53,235 nucleotides of DNA from an uncultured Aquimarina sp. (GTDB lineage Bacteria; Bacteroidota; Bacteroidia; Flavobacteriales; Flavobacteriaceae). The translations under genes were made by a program, and so were the position numbers. Below are positions 27,458 to 36,246 of this stretch, piece after piece. The stretch spans positions 1 to 53,235 of the forward strand of contig CANLMN010000028.1 of assembly GCA_947492105.1 (NCBI GenBank). The letters run 5' to 3'. How positions within the stretch are numbered: the first letter of the stretch is position 1; every line of letters starts with the position of its first letter. The notes beneath the pieces were generated by a model. It worked only from the letters and a program-made list of their open reading frames with translations. It was not told the origin of the DNA and searched no databases.

Positions 27458-28438
27458 ATGAACATAGGAAAAAAAATAGGAATACTGATTTTAGGACTTT
27501 TAATTTTCAGTTCCTGTGCCGAGGAAAAAACAACCAAGGTATTACGCCTAGCACATACTCTGGATACAAAGCACCCGGTACATAGAGCAATGGAGATTTT
27601 GGGAGAACGATTAGAAAAAAAATCAGGAGGAAAACTCAAAGTACAATTGTATCCAAGTGGTCAACTTGGTGGAGAACGAGAATGTTTGGAGTTACTACAA
27701 ATAGGTAGTCTAGATATAACCAAAGTATCCGCAGCGGTTTTAGAAAACTTTATCAATGAATACAAAGTTTTTAGTATCCCCTATCTTTTTAGAGATCGAC
27801 CTCATTCTTTTAATGTGTTCGATGGAGAGATTGGTGATGCCATGCTTACCAAAGGAGATAAATTCCGTTTGAGAGGTCTGACTTTTTATGATGCAGGAAG
27901 TCGTAGTTTTTATACAAAAAAAGAGCCTATTAACAGCCCAAAGGATTTGGAGGGACTCAAGATTCGTGTGCAAAAAAGTAATATGGCTGTTGCTATGGTC
28001 AATGAATTGGGAGGCGCTCCGACACCTATTTCTTGGGGGGAGTTGTATACAGCTTTACAGCAAGGTGTGGTAGATGGAGCAGAGAATAACTTGCCAAGTT
28101 TTTACACATCGAAGCATTATGAGATTTGTAAGTTTTTTAGCATGGATCAGCATACTTCCGTACCAGATGTGTTGCTCATTGGGTTGGATACATGGGATCG
28201 ATTAACGGATCAAGAACAAAGATGGCTCAAAGAGGCTGCAAAAGAATCAACAACAGAACAACGTAAATTGTGGGCAGCATCAGAGAAAGAGTCTCTAGAT
28301 GCGATTACAAAAGCGGGTGTCAAGATTATCAAACCAGATAAAAAACCCTTCGAAAAACAGACCGAAGTAATCCTAGAGATGTTCAAAGATGATCCAGAGA
28401 TGATCAACTTGATTAAAAATATTAAAAGCACAAAATAA
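27458..28438 (+). CDS. dctP: TRAP transporter substrate-binding protein DctP (lipoprotein)
   Basis: 326 aa. Lipoprotein signal MNIGKKIGILILGLLIFSSC. The DctP fold has landmarks LRLAHTLDTKHPVHRAME, LYPSGQLGGERECLELLQIGSLDI, SIPYLFRDRPH, GAPTPISWGELYTALQQGVVDGAENNLPSFYTSKHYEICKFFSMDQH. The Arg of IRVQKSN (about residue 168), which usually binds a substrate carboxylate, is present. It should capture an acidic sugar such as a uronate in the periplasm. The 277 nt gap before it has no gene or terminator visible, so it may be co-transcribed with the upstream genes or have its own promoter. Confidence 0.94.
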   Translation: MNIGKKIGILILGLLIFSSCAEEKTTKVLRLAHTLDTKHPVHRAMEILGERLEKKSGGKLKVQLYPSGQLGGERECLELLQIGSLDITKVSAAVLENFINEYKVFSIPYLFRDRPHSFNVFDGEIGDAMLTKGDKFRLRGLTFYDAGSRSFYTKKEPINSPKDLEGLKIRVQKSNMAVAMVNELGGAPTPISWGELYTALQQGVVDGAENNLPSFYTSKHYEICKFFSMDQHTSVPDVLLIGLDTWDRLTDQEQRWLKEAAKESTTEQRKLWAASEKESLDAITKAGVKIIKPDKKPFEKQTEVILEMFKDDPEMINLIKNIKSTK

Positions 28439-28439
28439 G

Positions 28440-28910
28440 ATGAAGGCAACGGTAGATAAAATTTTAGAAAAAGCATTGATCGTCATATTGTCGGTCATGT
28501 TATTTAGTGTTATTTGGCAGGTGTTTTCCAGATTTATTCTGCAATCACCAAGTACGGTTACTGACGAGGTGTCAAGTTTTTCGCTCATTTGGATGGGATT
28601 ACTAGGAGCGGCATATGCCACGGGTAAACAATTACATTTGGCTATTGACTTAATTTCACCCAAAGCAGTAGCTAAGAATCCAATGTTGTATGAAGGGATC
28701 GTCCGACTTTCTGTGTTTACATTTGGGTTGTTAGTGATGGTCATAGGAGGTGCTCGTTTGTGCTGGCTCACTTTTGTTTTTGAGCAAAAATCAGCCACCT
28801 TAGAAATCCCATTGGGCTATATCTATTTGGTGGTACCTATTAGTGGAGTATTGGTCTGCTATTATGCGATAAACACCTTAATCGAAACAAAAAAACAACT
28901 CAAAGCCTAA
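28440..28910 (+). CDS. dctQ: TRAP transporter small permease DctQ
   Basis: 156 aa with four membrane helices (about 10-35, 45-65, 85-110, 128-148). The DctQ motifs are present: RFILQSPSTVTDEVSSFSLIWMGLLGAAYATGKQLHLAIDLI and a C-terminal LPLG/IPLGYIYLVVPISG segment. It starts 1 nt after dctP and ends 4 nt before dctM, so the three are one transcription unit. It stabilises the large permease. Confidence 0.93.
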   Translation: MKATVDKILEKALIVILSVMLFSVIWQVFSRFILQSPSTVTDEVSSFSLIWMGLLGAAYATGKQLHLAIDLISPKAVAKNPMLYEGIVRLSVFTFGLLVMVIGGARLCWLTFVFEQKSATLEIPLGYIYLVVPISGVLVCYYAINTLIETKKQLKA

Positions 28911-28914
28911 CACG

Positions 28915-30210
28915 ATGAATTTAACAGAAGTTTTAATATTAGTTTTTAGTTTTTTAGTTTTTCTTTCGCTTCGCGTACCTGTAGCATATGCTATCGGATT
29001 ATCAGGCTTGTTGACTTTGGTGGTTGCAATGCCATTCTTGCCTTCGGTCACGACCTTGGCGCAACGTATGGCTACCTCTTTGGATAGTTTTACACTATCA
29101 GCGATTCCGTTTTTTATCCTTGCAGGTCAGGTGATGAATCGTGGGGGTATTGCAGTACGGCTCATTAATTTTGCAAAAGCAATTGTAGGACCGCTTCCTG
29201 GGGGATTAGCCTTTGTGAATATTGTAGCGTGTATGCTTTTTGGGGCAATCTCTGGATCTGCGGTTGCAGCAGCTTCTGCCATAGGAGGATTTATGAACCC
29301 TATGATGGAAAAAGAAGGATACGACAAATCCTTTAGCGCAGCGGTTAATATTACCAGTGCTACTACTGGATTGATTATACCACCAAGTAATGTGTTGATT
29401 ATATATTCTTTGGCTAGTGGTGGTGTTTCTATAGCGGCCTTATTTATCGCAGGATATATTCCAGGGATTTTGATCGGATTGGCACTTATGCTAGTCGCTG
29501 GGATCTATTCGGTTTATAAAAAATATCCAACAGAAAAAATGGTAGGGGTAAAAGAGTTTTTCAAAAGATTTATTGACGCGCTACCGAGTTTATTACTATT
29601 AGTGGTTGTTATTGGAGGGATTGTTGCTGGGATATTTACAGCAACAGAGGCTTCTGCCATTGCTGTAATATATACTTTTGTTTTGGCATTTGCTTACAAA
29701 GAAATTACTATAAAGAGCGTGGGGCCAATTCTTTTAGAGACAGTCAAAACATCAGCAATCGTATTGTTACTTATTGCTACATCTATCGCAATGTCGTGGG
29801 TAATGTCTTATGAGAATATACCACAAGAGATCAGTAATGCGTTGTTGAGTATTAGTGATAACCCTATTGTGATTTTGATTATTATCAATTTGATTTTACT
29901 TTTTGTAGGAGTATTTATGGATATGACTCCAGCAGTATTGATATTTACACCGATATTTTTACCAATCGTAACGGATTTGGGAATGAATCCTGTACACTTT
30001 GGGATTGTTATGATCATGAATTTATGTATTGGATTATGTACACCACCTGTGGGTTCTGTACTTTTTGTAGGTTGTAGTGTAGCAGAGTTAAGTATACAGA
30101 AAGTCATCCGACCACTGATGCCATTATTCCTTATTATGATTGCAGTACTAATGTTGGTTACTTATATTCCGGAAATTACCCTTTGGTTACCTCGTTTGTT
30201 TGACTTGTAG
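28915..30210 (+). CDS. dctM: TRAP transporter large permease DctM
   Basis: 431 aa, the usual length, about 12 membrane helices. Seen: LSLRVPVAYAIGLSG, IPFFILAGQVMNRGGIAVRLINFAKAIVGPLPGGLAFVNI, FGAISGSAVAAASAIGGFMNPMMEKEGYDKSFSAAVNITSATTGLIIPPSN, and GLCTPPVGSVLFVGCSVAEL. It imports the DctP-bound substrate using a sodium gradient. Last gene of the plus-strand uronate operon and followed by a strong terminator. Its association with UxuA, KduI and KduD suggests hexuronates or keto-deoxy-uronates as substrate. Confidence 0.95.
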   Translation: MNLTEVLILVFSFLVFLSLRVPVAYAIGLSGLLTLVVAMPFLPSVTTLAQRMATSLDSFTLSAIPFFILAGQVMNRGGIAVRLINFAKAIVGPLPGGLAFVNIVACMLFGAISGSAVAAASAIGGFMNPMMEKEGYDKSFSAAVNITSATTGLIIPPSNVLIIYSLASGGVSIAALFIAGYIPGILIGLALMLVAGIYSVYKKYPTEKMVGVKEFFKRFIDALPSLLLLVVVIGGIVAGIFTATEASAIAVIYTFVLAFAYKEITIKSVGPILLETVKTSAIVLLLIATSIAMSWVMSYENIPQEISNALLSISDNPIVILIIINLILLFVGVFMDMTPAVLIFTPIFLPIVTDLGMNPVHFGIVMIMNLCIGLCTPPVGSVLFVGCSVAELSIQKVIRPLMPLFLIMIAVLMLVTYIPEITLWLPRLFDL

Positions 30211-30251
30211 GGATATGCCTAATCATACTGAATAATTGAATCAGTATAAAC

Positions 30252-30322
30252 AAAAAAACCTTTGATTCCAAGCTTATACTATGCGAATAGAATTTTATAA
30301 GTTTGGAATCAAAGGTTTTTTT
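30252..30322 (+). terminator. Strong rho-independent terminator of the uronate/TRAP operon
   Basis: Left arm AAAAAAACCTTTGATTCCAA (extending to CTTATA) pairs with the right arm TATAAG...TTGGAATCAAAGG followed by TTTTTTT. The stem is about 26 bp with one or two mismatches, with a loop of about 18 nt. It lies 41 nt after the dctM stop codon. Confidence 0.88.
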
Positions 30323-30474
30323 GTTTTATACAAGGGGGACAATCTAAAGGAATGGTTTCTTATCCGATTTTATGGTGTTGTGCATGCCAAATTAACTATA
30401 TAATGTTGCATATCGTCTTGTGCTTTTTACATAAAAAAATGACAATATCATTAACACGAATTTATATACCTAAA

Positions 30475-30798
30475 TTGATGTTAAAATGTACTTGTAGGCC
30501 AAATAATTTGAACTATTTTCCGCTAGTTTAAGTTATGAAATTCAGGCATAGCCTTATACCATTTGTTGTTTGAATTTAACGGAAAGAAAAATTAAGATTT
30601 TTTTGTTTCAGCTTGAGCAGCAACATCAAGCATAGCTGTAGTTATGGTTTATTTTTATGCTGAAATTGAGGCGAAAAAAGAAAATTTTATCCCAGTAAAT
30701 TCAAAGGGTAAATGGTATTAGCTACTATTTAATTTATTAGTGAAGAAATAGTAGAAAAAGAATCGAATTATTAGTCTGTAATTATTTTTTAAATGGTA
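30475..30798. repeat. MITE-like intergenic repeat, copy 3, interrupted
   Basis: The outer parts match copies 1 and 2: left side GTTAAAATGTACTTGTAGGC through TTCAGGCATAGCC; right side TAGCTACTATTTAATTTATT through TAGTAGAAAAAGAATCGAAT and TTTAAATGGTA. The copy is split by an inserted element (30557-30717) in the GCCTTAGCTAC core. Confidence 0.72.
30557..30717. repeat. Nested MITE-like element with terminal inverted repeats
   Basis: 161 bp beginning TACCATTTGTTGTTTGAATT and ending AATTCAAAGGGTAAATGGTA, which are near-perfect inverted repeats of about 22 bp. It is flanked by TTA on both sides; removal of the element and one TTA restores GCCTTAGCTAC as found in copies 1 and 2. That is good evidence for a true insertion with a 3-bp target duplication. 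The interior again contains an imperfect hairpin (TTTCAGCTTGAG ... ATGCTGAAA). No coding capacity; a related fragment lies at 7398-7450. Confidence 0.72.
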
Positions 30799-30924
30799 AA
30801 AAAAGGGATGATGAAAGTGGTCGCGGTGGTAGGTACATAGCTAACCAAGTCGTAATAAGATATTGCTTTCTCGTAGATCATACACAGTTCTGATATACGA
30901 GAAAGCCTTTTTATCTTACAGGTA

Positions 30925-33900
30925 TCAACTCTTTTTTAAGAATTTTAAAGAGAAGGTATTGTTGTTTTCATCCTTTATCGTCAAAAAGTACATCCCTTGC
31001 TTAAGAGAATCAATCATGATCTCGTTAGAAGGATTGTTCTCAAAAGAAATGTCTGAGAGTACTTTTTTGCCGAGTACGTTATAAATAGTCGCTTTTGCAG
31101 GTGTTTTTAGCCCATTCAGCGTGATGCTATTTTGCGCAGGATTAGGGGATAGTGATAAGCGTTCTTTGATATTCTCAAAAGGATGTACCGCAGAGAGTGT
31201 GCAGTTGGTTTTGTGTACATCTATACCGTTGTTTTGGGGACGTTTGTAAGCTTTGGATAAGATGAATTTATCCATTTCGAAGCCATCCTCTCTCATAGAG
31301 AATTGTATCACATGTTCTCCAGCTGTAAGGCTATCTAGAAATATTGTTCTAGGGTTGTCACATGGTTTGTTTTTTAGTCTTTTAGCACTTTCCCAAATCC
31401 ATTTATTTTTGTTAGAACACCATTGCATTTTTTGTCCAGATTCTGGCCATTTACCGTCTATTCCAACATGGATGCCATTGTCTTCTGCTCCAGAAGAATT
31501 TGCACGTACCCAAACGTAATATTTTCCTGGATTATTGATAAATACCTTGTATTTTAATACCGCCATTTCTCCAGGGATATCAGAAAAATTTTCACCTTCG
31601 ATTAATGGATCAGGTTTTCCTGGTCCTCCATGACCGATAACACGTGTGTCGGGTAAGATTTCTATATATTTATTGTTACTAGCTTCGCTGATAGGATGGT
31701 TGTCAGGATCTGGTTTTGGAGTTTTGCTTCCTTTCTCGATAATGAACCATTTTCTTTTGCTCGTCTTTGTTTGTTCAAAAAAATCTTCTGCCTCTACAGC
31801 TACGATTCCATTGCGCTCCGTAGGGATACAGGTGTCTCCTACTGGAACGGGAACGGTTGTTTTTTGACATTCAAATTCCAGCGAAGTCCATCTTCCTCTA
31901 GAAAAAGCAGTTCCATCTCCTTCTGGGATTTTTCCGTTTGTATGTGAGCTAAATTCTACCCGTATAGTAGCTCCTTTTTTCATTACTATATTTTTGAAAA
32001 CCTTTGATGCAGGAGCGTAGTCTATAGTTGTTGTAGGGTTTTTGAACGTTCCTACGTTCTTACCATCGATTACCAGACGATATGTGCTTTCGCCGTCTAA
32101 TTCACTCAAGGTATTAATTGTAATATTATAAGTAGCAGCGTTTCCGTCAAAGGTGGCTTCTGCTGCGGCAAATTTATCCTTATATTCTTTGGCGTTGATA
32201 GCCAATGCATCTTGGTTTTTGTCTGTATAGGCAGGCGAGAAGCCAGATACAGTAGTATTCGGAAAATCTTTGGTAGCTTTCATGCTTAGGCTAGCGCAAT
32301 CCGCTGTTGGATTAGCTGTAGATTTTTTCTTTATCAATGCTACCCAGTCATTATTGTTTGGAGCAACTAATGAGGCATTGGTGATTTTTTTGGCAGCTGA
32401 TAATGCACCACCTGATCTTGGATTGTACCACTGAACATTCCAGTTACCAGCAGGAAGATTAATTGTAGATGTTCCTCCTTTTGGTTTGTATACAATATAT
32501 AGTTCGCCTTTTTTGGCAAAAACATGATCATCGGTATCTTTGGTGATATTGTCACTAGCTATCATTGAGACGACCTTGTTTTGTACATGTTCTTGAAAGA
32601 AAGCTACTGCATGTGCAGCTTGTGTATATTTTTTGTGACGAGATCGATGATCTTGCGCATTGAGATCCGTTTGATTCGTTTCATAGCCATAATAGTATTC
32701 TACGCCCATACCACCACCTAGTAGTGTAGTCCATAGTACACGGTTTCGTACAAGTTTGTCATCTGGTCCATTATCATCTTCATTAATACCAATTTCTGCA
32801 TTTCCTGGTTCATCTACGGCAATCACCCATTTTCGGTTTGCATCCTTTGATTTTTTGATCCAACGCTGTACATCACCTTTGAGTTCTCCGTAATCTAGGT
32901 CATTGGTTTGCACAGAAAGTCCTGTGAGGGAATTTTGCCCCAATTGAGGTTCGTAGTGGTCGTCTTGGAATTTGTCTGCGCGAGTATGCAGTACACGGTG
33001 ATTCTGATATGGATCTACTTTGTCAATATAATTACCTGTTGCTTTTGTGAGTTCAACAGCCATTTTTGTTTCTTCGGATAAATTCCAGTTGAGTGCTAGG
33101 TGATGACCAAAACGTGCAATCAATTCGCGGTAATATACTTTTCGTTCGTTCCCAAATTTTTTGTTATCCATTAACAAGCAGTTCTCTGCTTCCATGGTTT
33201 TGAAATGGCAGAAGACACCTCTTTTATCAGCATATTCGAATATTTTTTCCCATTGTGCCATTTTGGAAACATCAAAACGTGTATGATGTACACCGTTTTT
33301 CCATTGGTTTTTTTGCGTGATTTTATTGTAATCACCAAGACTTACTTTCAATAAGTGAGGGAATACATTTTGATCATCACCATTATTGTTCCAAGTTAGA
33401 AAAGAGAATGCATTAAGACCAGTAGAAGCGATATAGTTGACGACCCCTAGGAGTTCTGTGCCTTTGCCTTTTTTCCAAGTATACTCAGCAGCATCGGCAG
33501 CATTATAGTCACGTTGGTGTGGTTGCCATGTTTTTCTCAAGTCTTTTCTGTTCGGAGTATCATCAAAATCTTCGTACGATAAGGTGTTTTCTGGAGCATC
33601 AGTTCCTGCTTTGATAAAATATGCGCCATTAGGGGTATCTCCTCCCGTACCTGTAAACCTTAAATAATGTTCTCCTACATAACGTAGTTTTCCTTTGTTT
33701 TTTGCTCTAAAATCTCTTCCTGTTTTGTCAGATTCGGCAACTGTAAAATTTCCTGTTTTGTTGTCAAAAAACTTTGCGCTTTCACCTCCAGTTTTTACCG
33801 CAATATTTGTTCCTTGTTTGAAAGATAATTTGTAAGACCATTTGCCCGTTCTGTCTGGAGTAAAATGTACTTTCCATTTATTACCGCTATCACAGCCCTC

Positions 33901-34140
33901 TGCAGGGTTGTCACAGCCAGCATAATAACCAGGTACAACATATTTTTTTCCGTTTTCGTGTGTAAAAGTAGCATCAAAACGAAAGTTCATAAATGGATTA
34001 GGGGTTGCTGACTCACTGGTGTTAGGTCCATTTGCTGTGATGGTGATCTTGTGCCATCGTTGGAGTTCACCTGAGATATTTTGACCACTCAAGGTGAGCG
34101 AGAAGATCATAAGAATAAGGATTGTGTAAACTTTTTTCAT
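30925..34140 (-). CDS. DUF5060 glycosidase-like protein with carbohydrate-binding modules and T9SS domain
   Basis: 1071 aa from MKKVYTIL; an upstream start at 34173 adds 11 residues before a good signal peptide, so I reject it. Order: signal peptide 1-21; DUF5060 (about 22-125, LQRWHKITITANGP, FTPDRTGKWSYKLSF); TIM-barrel-like region (130-520) with NLSEET (Glu 356/357) and AVDEPGNAEIG (Glu 444), possible catalytic acids; a putative collagen-binding beta domain (538-605); a beta domain (614-765); a GH115/agarase-type carbohydrate-binding module (778-963, VAVEAEDFF, GIHVGIDGKWPESGQKMQW, FSMREDGFEMDKF); and a T9SS sorting domain (993-1071, LSLSPNPAQNSI). Probably secreted and acting on the polymer. 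Specific activity unknown. Confidence 0.82.
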   Translation of the reverse strand: MKKVYTILILMIFSLTLSGQNISGELQRWHKITITANGPNTSESATPNPFMNFRFDATFTHENGKKYVVPGYYAGCDNPAEGCDSGNKWKVHFTPDRTGKWSYKLSFKQGTNIAVKTGGESAKFFDNKTGNFTVAESDKTGRDFRAKNKGKLRYVGEHYLRFTGTGGDTPNGAYFIKAGTDAPENTLSYEDFDDTPNRKDLRKTWQPHQRDYNAADAAEYTWKKGKGTELLGVVNYIASTGLNAFSFLTWNNNGDDQNVFPHLLKVSLGDYNKITQKNQWKNGVHHTRFDVSKMAQWEKIFEYADKRGVFCHFKTMEAENCLLMDNKKFGNERKVYYRELIARFGHHLALNWNLSEETKMAVELTKATGNYIDKVDPYQNHRVLHTRADKFQDDHYEPQLGQNSLTGLSVQTNDLDYGELKGDVQRWIKKSKDANRKWVIAVDEPGNAEIGINEDDNGPDDKLVRNRVLWTTLLGGGMGVEYYYGYETNQTDLNAQDHRSRHKKYTQAAHAVAFFQEHVQNKVVSMIASDNITKDTDDHVFAKKGELYIVYKPKGGTSTINLPAGNWNVQWYNPRSGGALSAAKKITNASLVAPNNNDWVALIKKKSTANPTADCASLSMKATKDFPNTTVSGFSPAYTDKNQDALAINAKEYKDKFAAAEATFDGNAATYNITINTLSELDGESTYRLVIDGKNVGTFKNPTTTIDYAPASKVFKNIVMKKGATIRVEFSSHTNGKIPEGDGTAFSRGRWTSLEFECQKTTVPVPVGDTCIPTERNGIVAVEAEDFFEQTKTSKRKWFIIEKGSKTPKPDPDNHPISEASNNKYIEILPDTRVIGHGGPGKPDPLIEGENFSDIPGEMAVLKYKVFINNPGKYYVWVRANSSGAEDNGIHVGIDGKWPESGQKMQWCSNKNKWIWESAKRLKNKPCDNPRTIFLDSLTAGEHVIQFSMREDGFEMDKFILSKAYKRPQNNGIDVHKTNCTLSAVHPFENIKERLSLSPNPAQNSITLNGLKTPAKATIYNVLGKKVLSDISFENNPSNEIMIDSLKQGMYFLTIKDENNNTFSLKFLKKS

Positions 34141-34354
34141 GAGGTTTTTGTTAAACGGTTTTTTATAATACAAACTAAGAGTTGAACCATAGTTGGATAA
34201 CGGAGATATTTGAGAGATCGTACGCTTTCTGTTTTGAGAAATTTGTTAAAGGATTCTAGGCTTCAGATTATAAGCCTCTTTGGGAGATCCTTGATAAGAT
34301 TGTGTTAAGATAATCAAGTGTTTGATGTAAGGATAATCTTATGTGTATAAATGC

Positions 34355-34392
34355 AAAAAGCAGCTAATTTCTGCGAATTAGCTGCTTTTTTT
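34355..34392 (-). terminator. Terminator after KDPG aldolase
   Basis: Perfect 15-bp stem AAAAAGCAGCTAATT / AATTAGCTGCTTTTT with a 6-nt loop, 32 nt past the stop codon of the KDPG aldolase gene. T-runs exist on both strands. Confidence 0.8.
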
Positions 34393-34423
34393 GGATAAAA
34401 ACGTTTTCTTTAAATCTAGAAAT

Positions 34424-35092
34424 CTATTTTCGTACTTCTTTGATTGTTTGCAATGCAGTACGTACATCTTTTTCTAATTGTGCATAGTTTTCGTCTGCCA
34501 ATATTTGCTTAGAAATTAATTTAGATCCCATTCCTACACAAGTTACACCAGCATCAAACCATCCCTTGAGGTTATCTCTTTCTGGAGAAACGCCACCAGT
34601 AGGCATAATACTTGTCCATGGTTGTGGACCTTTAACACCTTTTACAAAATTAGGACCGTAGATATCTCCAGGAAATAATTTTACAATTTCGCACCCTAAT
34701 TCTTCAGCACGTGCAATTTCTGTTAATGTTCCACATCCAGGAGACCAAGCAACTTTTCTGCGGTTACATACAATTGCGATATCTTCTCTAAGAACAGGTG
34801 TTACTATAAAGTTTGCGCCTAATTGCATGTATAAAGAGGCTGCTGCTGCATCGGTAACAGAACCGACACCCATTATCATACCTGGGAGTTCTGCTATAGC
34901 ATATTTCGTTAATGCTGCAAAAACTTCGTGAGCAAAATCTCCTCTAGCGGTAAATTCTAGTAAACGTGCACCGCCATCATAACATGCTTTTAGTACTTTT
35001 TTGCTCAATTCTATATCGCTATGAAAGAACAAAGGAACCATTCCTGTTTCTTTCATTACTTGTGCGACTTCTATTCGTGTATACTGTGCCAT
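34424..35092 (-). CDS. eda: 2-dehydro-3-deoxy-6-phosphogluconate (KDPG) aldolase
   Basis: 222 aa from MAQYTRIEVAQVM. The 16-residue upstream extension (start 35140) has no family similarity and is probably untranslated. TIM-barrel class I aldolase: GMVPLFFHSD, GGARLLEFTARGDFAHE, GMIMGVGSVTDAAAASLYMQLGANFIVTPVL, ...SPGCGTLTEI, and the Schiff-base Lys in CEIVKLFPGDIYGPNFVK, followed by IMPTGGVSP. It cleaves KDPG to pyruvate and glyceraldehyde-3-phosphate, the last step of the uronate pathway. It lies 113 nt after the KDG kinase gene, and the pair ends at a clear terminator. Confidence 0.95.
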   Translation of the reverse strand: MAQYTRIEVAQVMKETGMVPLFFHSDIELSKKVLKACYDGGARLLEFTARGDFAHEVFAALTKYAIAELPGMIMGVGSVTDAAAASLYMQLGANFIVTPVLREDIAIVCNRRKVAWSPGCGTLTEIARAEELGCEIVKLFPGDIYGPNFVKGVKGPQPWTSIMPTGGVSPERDNLKGWFDAGVTCVGMGSKLISKQILADENYAQLEKDVRTALQTIKEVRK

Positions 35093-35205
35093 TTTAATAA
35101 AACTTTGTGTTGTGACGTTGTCTAGCAACGCTCTCAACATAATTTATAGATAAACCCCGAAACATATCGGGGTTTGTGTATTATCATTGTTATATATAGT
35201 GTGAT

Positions 35206-36246
35206 TTATCTGGCAACTCTACCAGAAGCATCTCCACTCATAAGTTTTTCAACTTCAGCAACTGTTGCTAAGTTGGCATCTCCTTTGATTGTATGTTTTA
35301 GACAAGAAGCTGCAACAGCAAAATTCAGTGCGTTTTGATCATCCTCTGGGTACTTAAGTAGACCATAGATCAATCCACCCATAAAAGAATCTCCACCACC
35401 AACACGGTCAACAATATCGGTAATTTGGTATTGTGGAGACGTGTATGTTTCTTTTCCATCATACATGATCCCTGCCCAAGTATTATGGGATGCAGAGATA
35501 GATCCTCTTAGAGTTGTAATTACTTTCTTAGCTCTTGGAAATTTCTCCATCATTTGCTTACAAACAGATAGAAATGATTCTGCTTTTACATCATGACCTT
35601 GTAGCGTGATGTCTAAACCTTCTGGCTTAATGTCAAAGTGCTTTTCAGCATCTTCTTCATTTCCAAGGATAATGTCGCAGTAAGAGGTTAATTCTGTCAT
35701 TATAGCTTCTCGATCTCCACCGTAGTTCCATAGCTTGGCACGGTAGTTCAAATCTGTAGAGATGGTAATTCCCATCTCACTAGCAACTTTTACAGCTTCC
35801 AAGCATGCATCTGCAGCTCCTTGTGAGATTGCAGGAGTAATTCCAGTCCAGTGAAACCACTCTGCACCTTTGAATACTTCTTTCCAGTCAACCATTCCTG
35901 GTTTGATTTCACTAATCGCAGAGTGCGCCCTGTCATAGACCACTTTGCTACCTCTACTTACGGCACCTGTCTCAAGGAAATAAATTCCCAAACGATCACC
36001 GCCATATACTATTTTATCAGTGCCTACACCTCTTTTGCGCATTTCCATTAAAGCACATTCTCCAATATCGTTTTTTGGTAAACGAGTTACAAAATCTACA
36101 GGAACGCCATAATTAGCTAAAGATACCGCCACGTTGGATTCTCCTCCACCATACACCACATCAAAGCTATTAGCTTGTGAGAATCTCAAAAATCCCGGAG
36201 GCGCAAGTCTTAGCATTATTTCTCCAAATGTAACTACTCTTTTCAT
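35206..36246 (-). CDS. kdgK: 2-dehydro-3-deoxygluconate (KDG) kinase, PfkB family
   Basis: 346 aa. PfkB/ribokinase fold: VTFGEIMLRLAPPGFLRFSQANSFDVVYGGGESNVAVSLANYG at the N-terminus, WFHWTGITPAIS, ISTDLNYRAKLW, DIILGNEEDAEKHF, and the catalytic GGGDSFMGGLIYGL near residue 276-289 (Asp as base). The FSQANSFDVVYGGGESNVA segment is typical of KDG kinases. It phosphorylates KDG from both uronate branches to KDPG for the aldolase encoded next. Starts opposite the PKD/LRR lipoprotein gene. Confidence 0.95.
   Translation of the reverse strand: MKRVVTFGEIMLRLAPPGFLRFSQANSFDVVYGGGESNVAVSLANYGVPVDFVTRLPKNDIGECALMEMRKRGVGTDKIVYGGDRLGIYFLETGAVSRGSKVVYDRAHSAISEIKPGMVDWKEVFKGAEWFHWTGITPAISQGAADACLEAVKVASEMGITISTDLNYRAKLWNYGGDREAIMTELTSYCDIILGNEEDAEKHFDIKPEGLDITLQGHDVKAESFLSVCKQMMEKFPRAKKVITTLRGSISASHNTWAGIMYDGKETYTSPQYQITDIVDRVGGGDSFMGGLIYGLLKYPEDDQNALNFAVAASCLKHTIKGDANLATVAEVEKLMSGDASGRVAR

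Larger units (their letters stand above)
30323..30924. other. Intergenic region between convergent operons
   Basis: After the terminator, most of this region is repeat copy 3 with its nested element. A further inverted pair (TCTCGTAGATCATACA at about 30869 and TATACGAGAAAG at about 30894) may end the DUF5060 gene on the minus strand. No gene seen. Confidence 0.45.

Noticed and set aside
7559-36246. Ulvan, chondroitin/hyaluronan or pectin locus
   Set aside because: No sulfatase, PL8, PL24/25/28, GH28, rhamnose or UxaA/UxaB genes are in the window. Genes outside it could change this.
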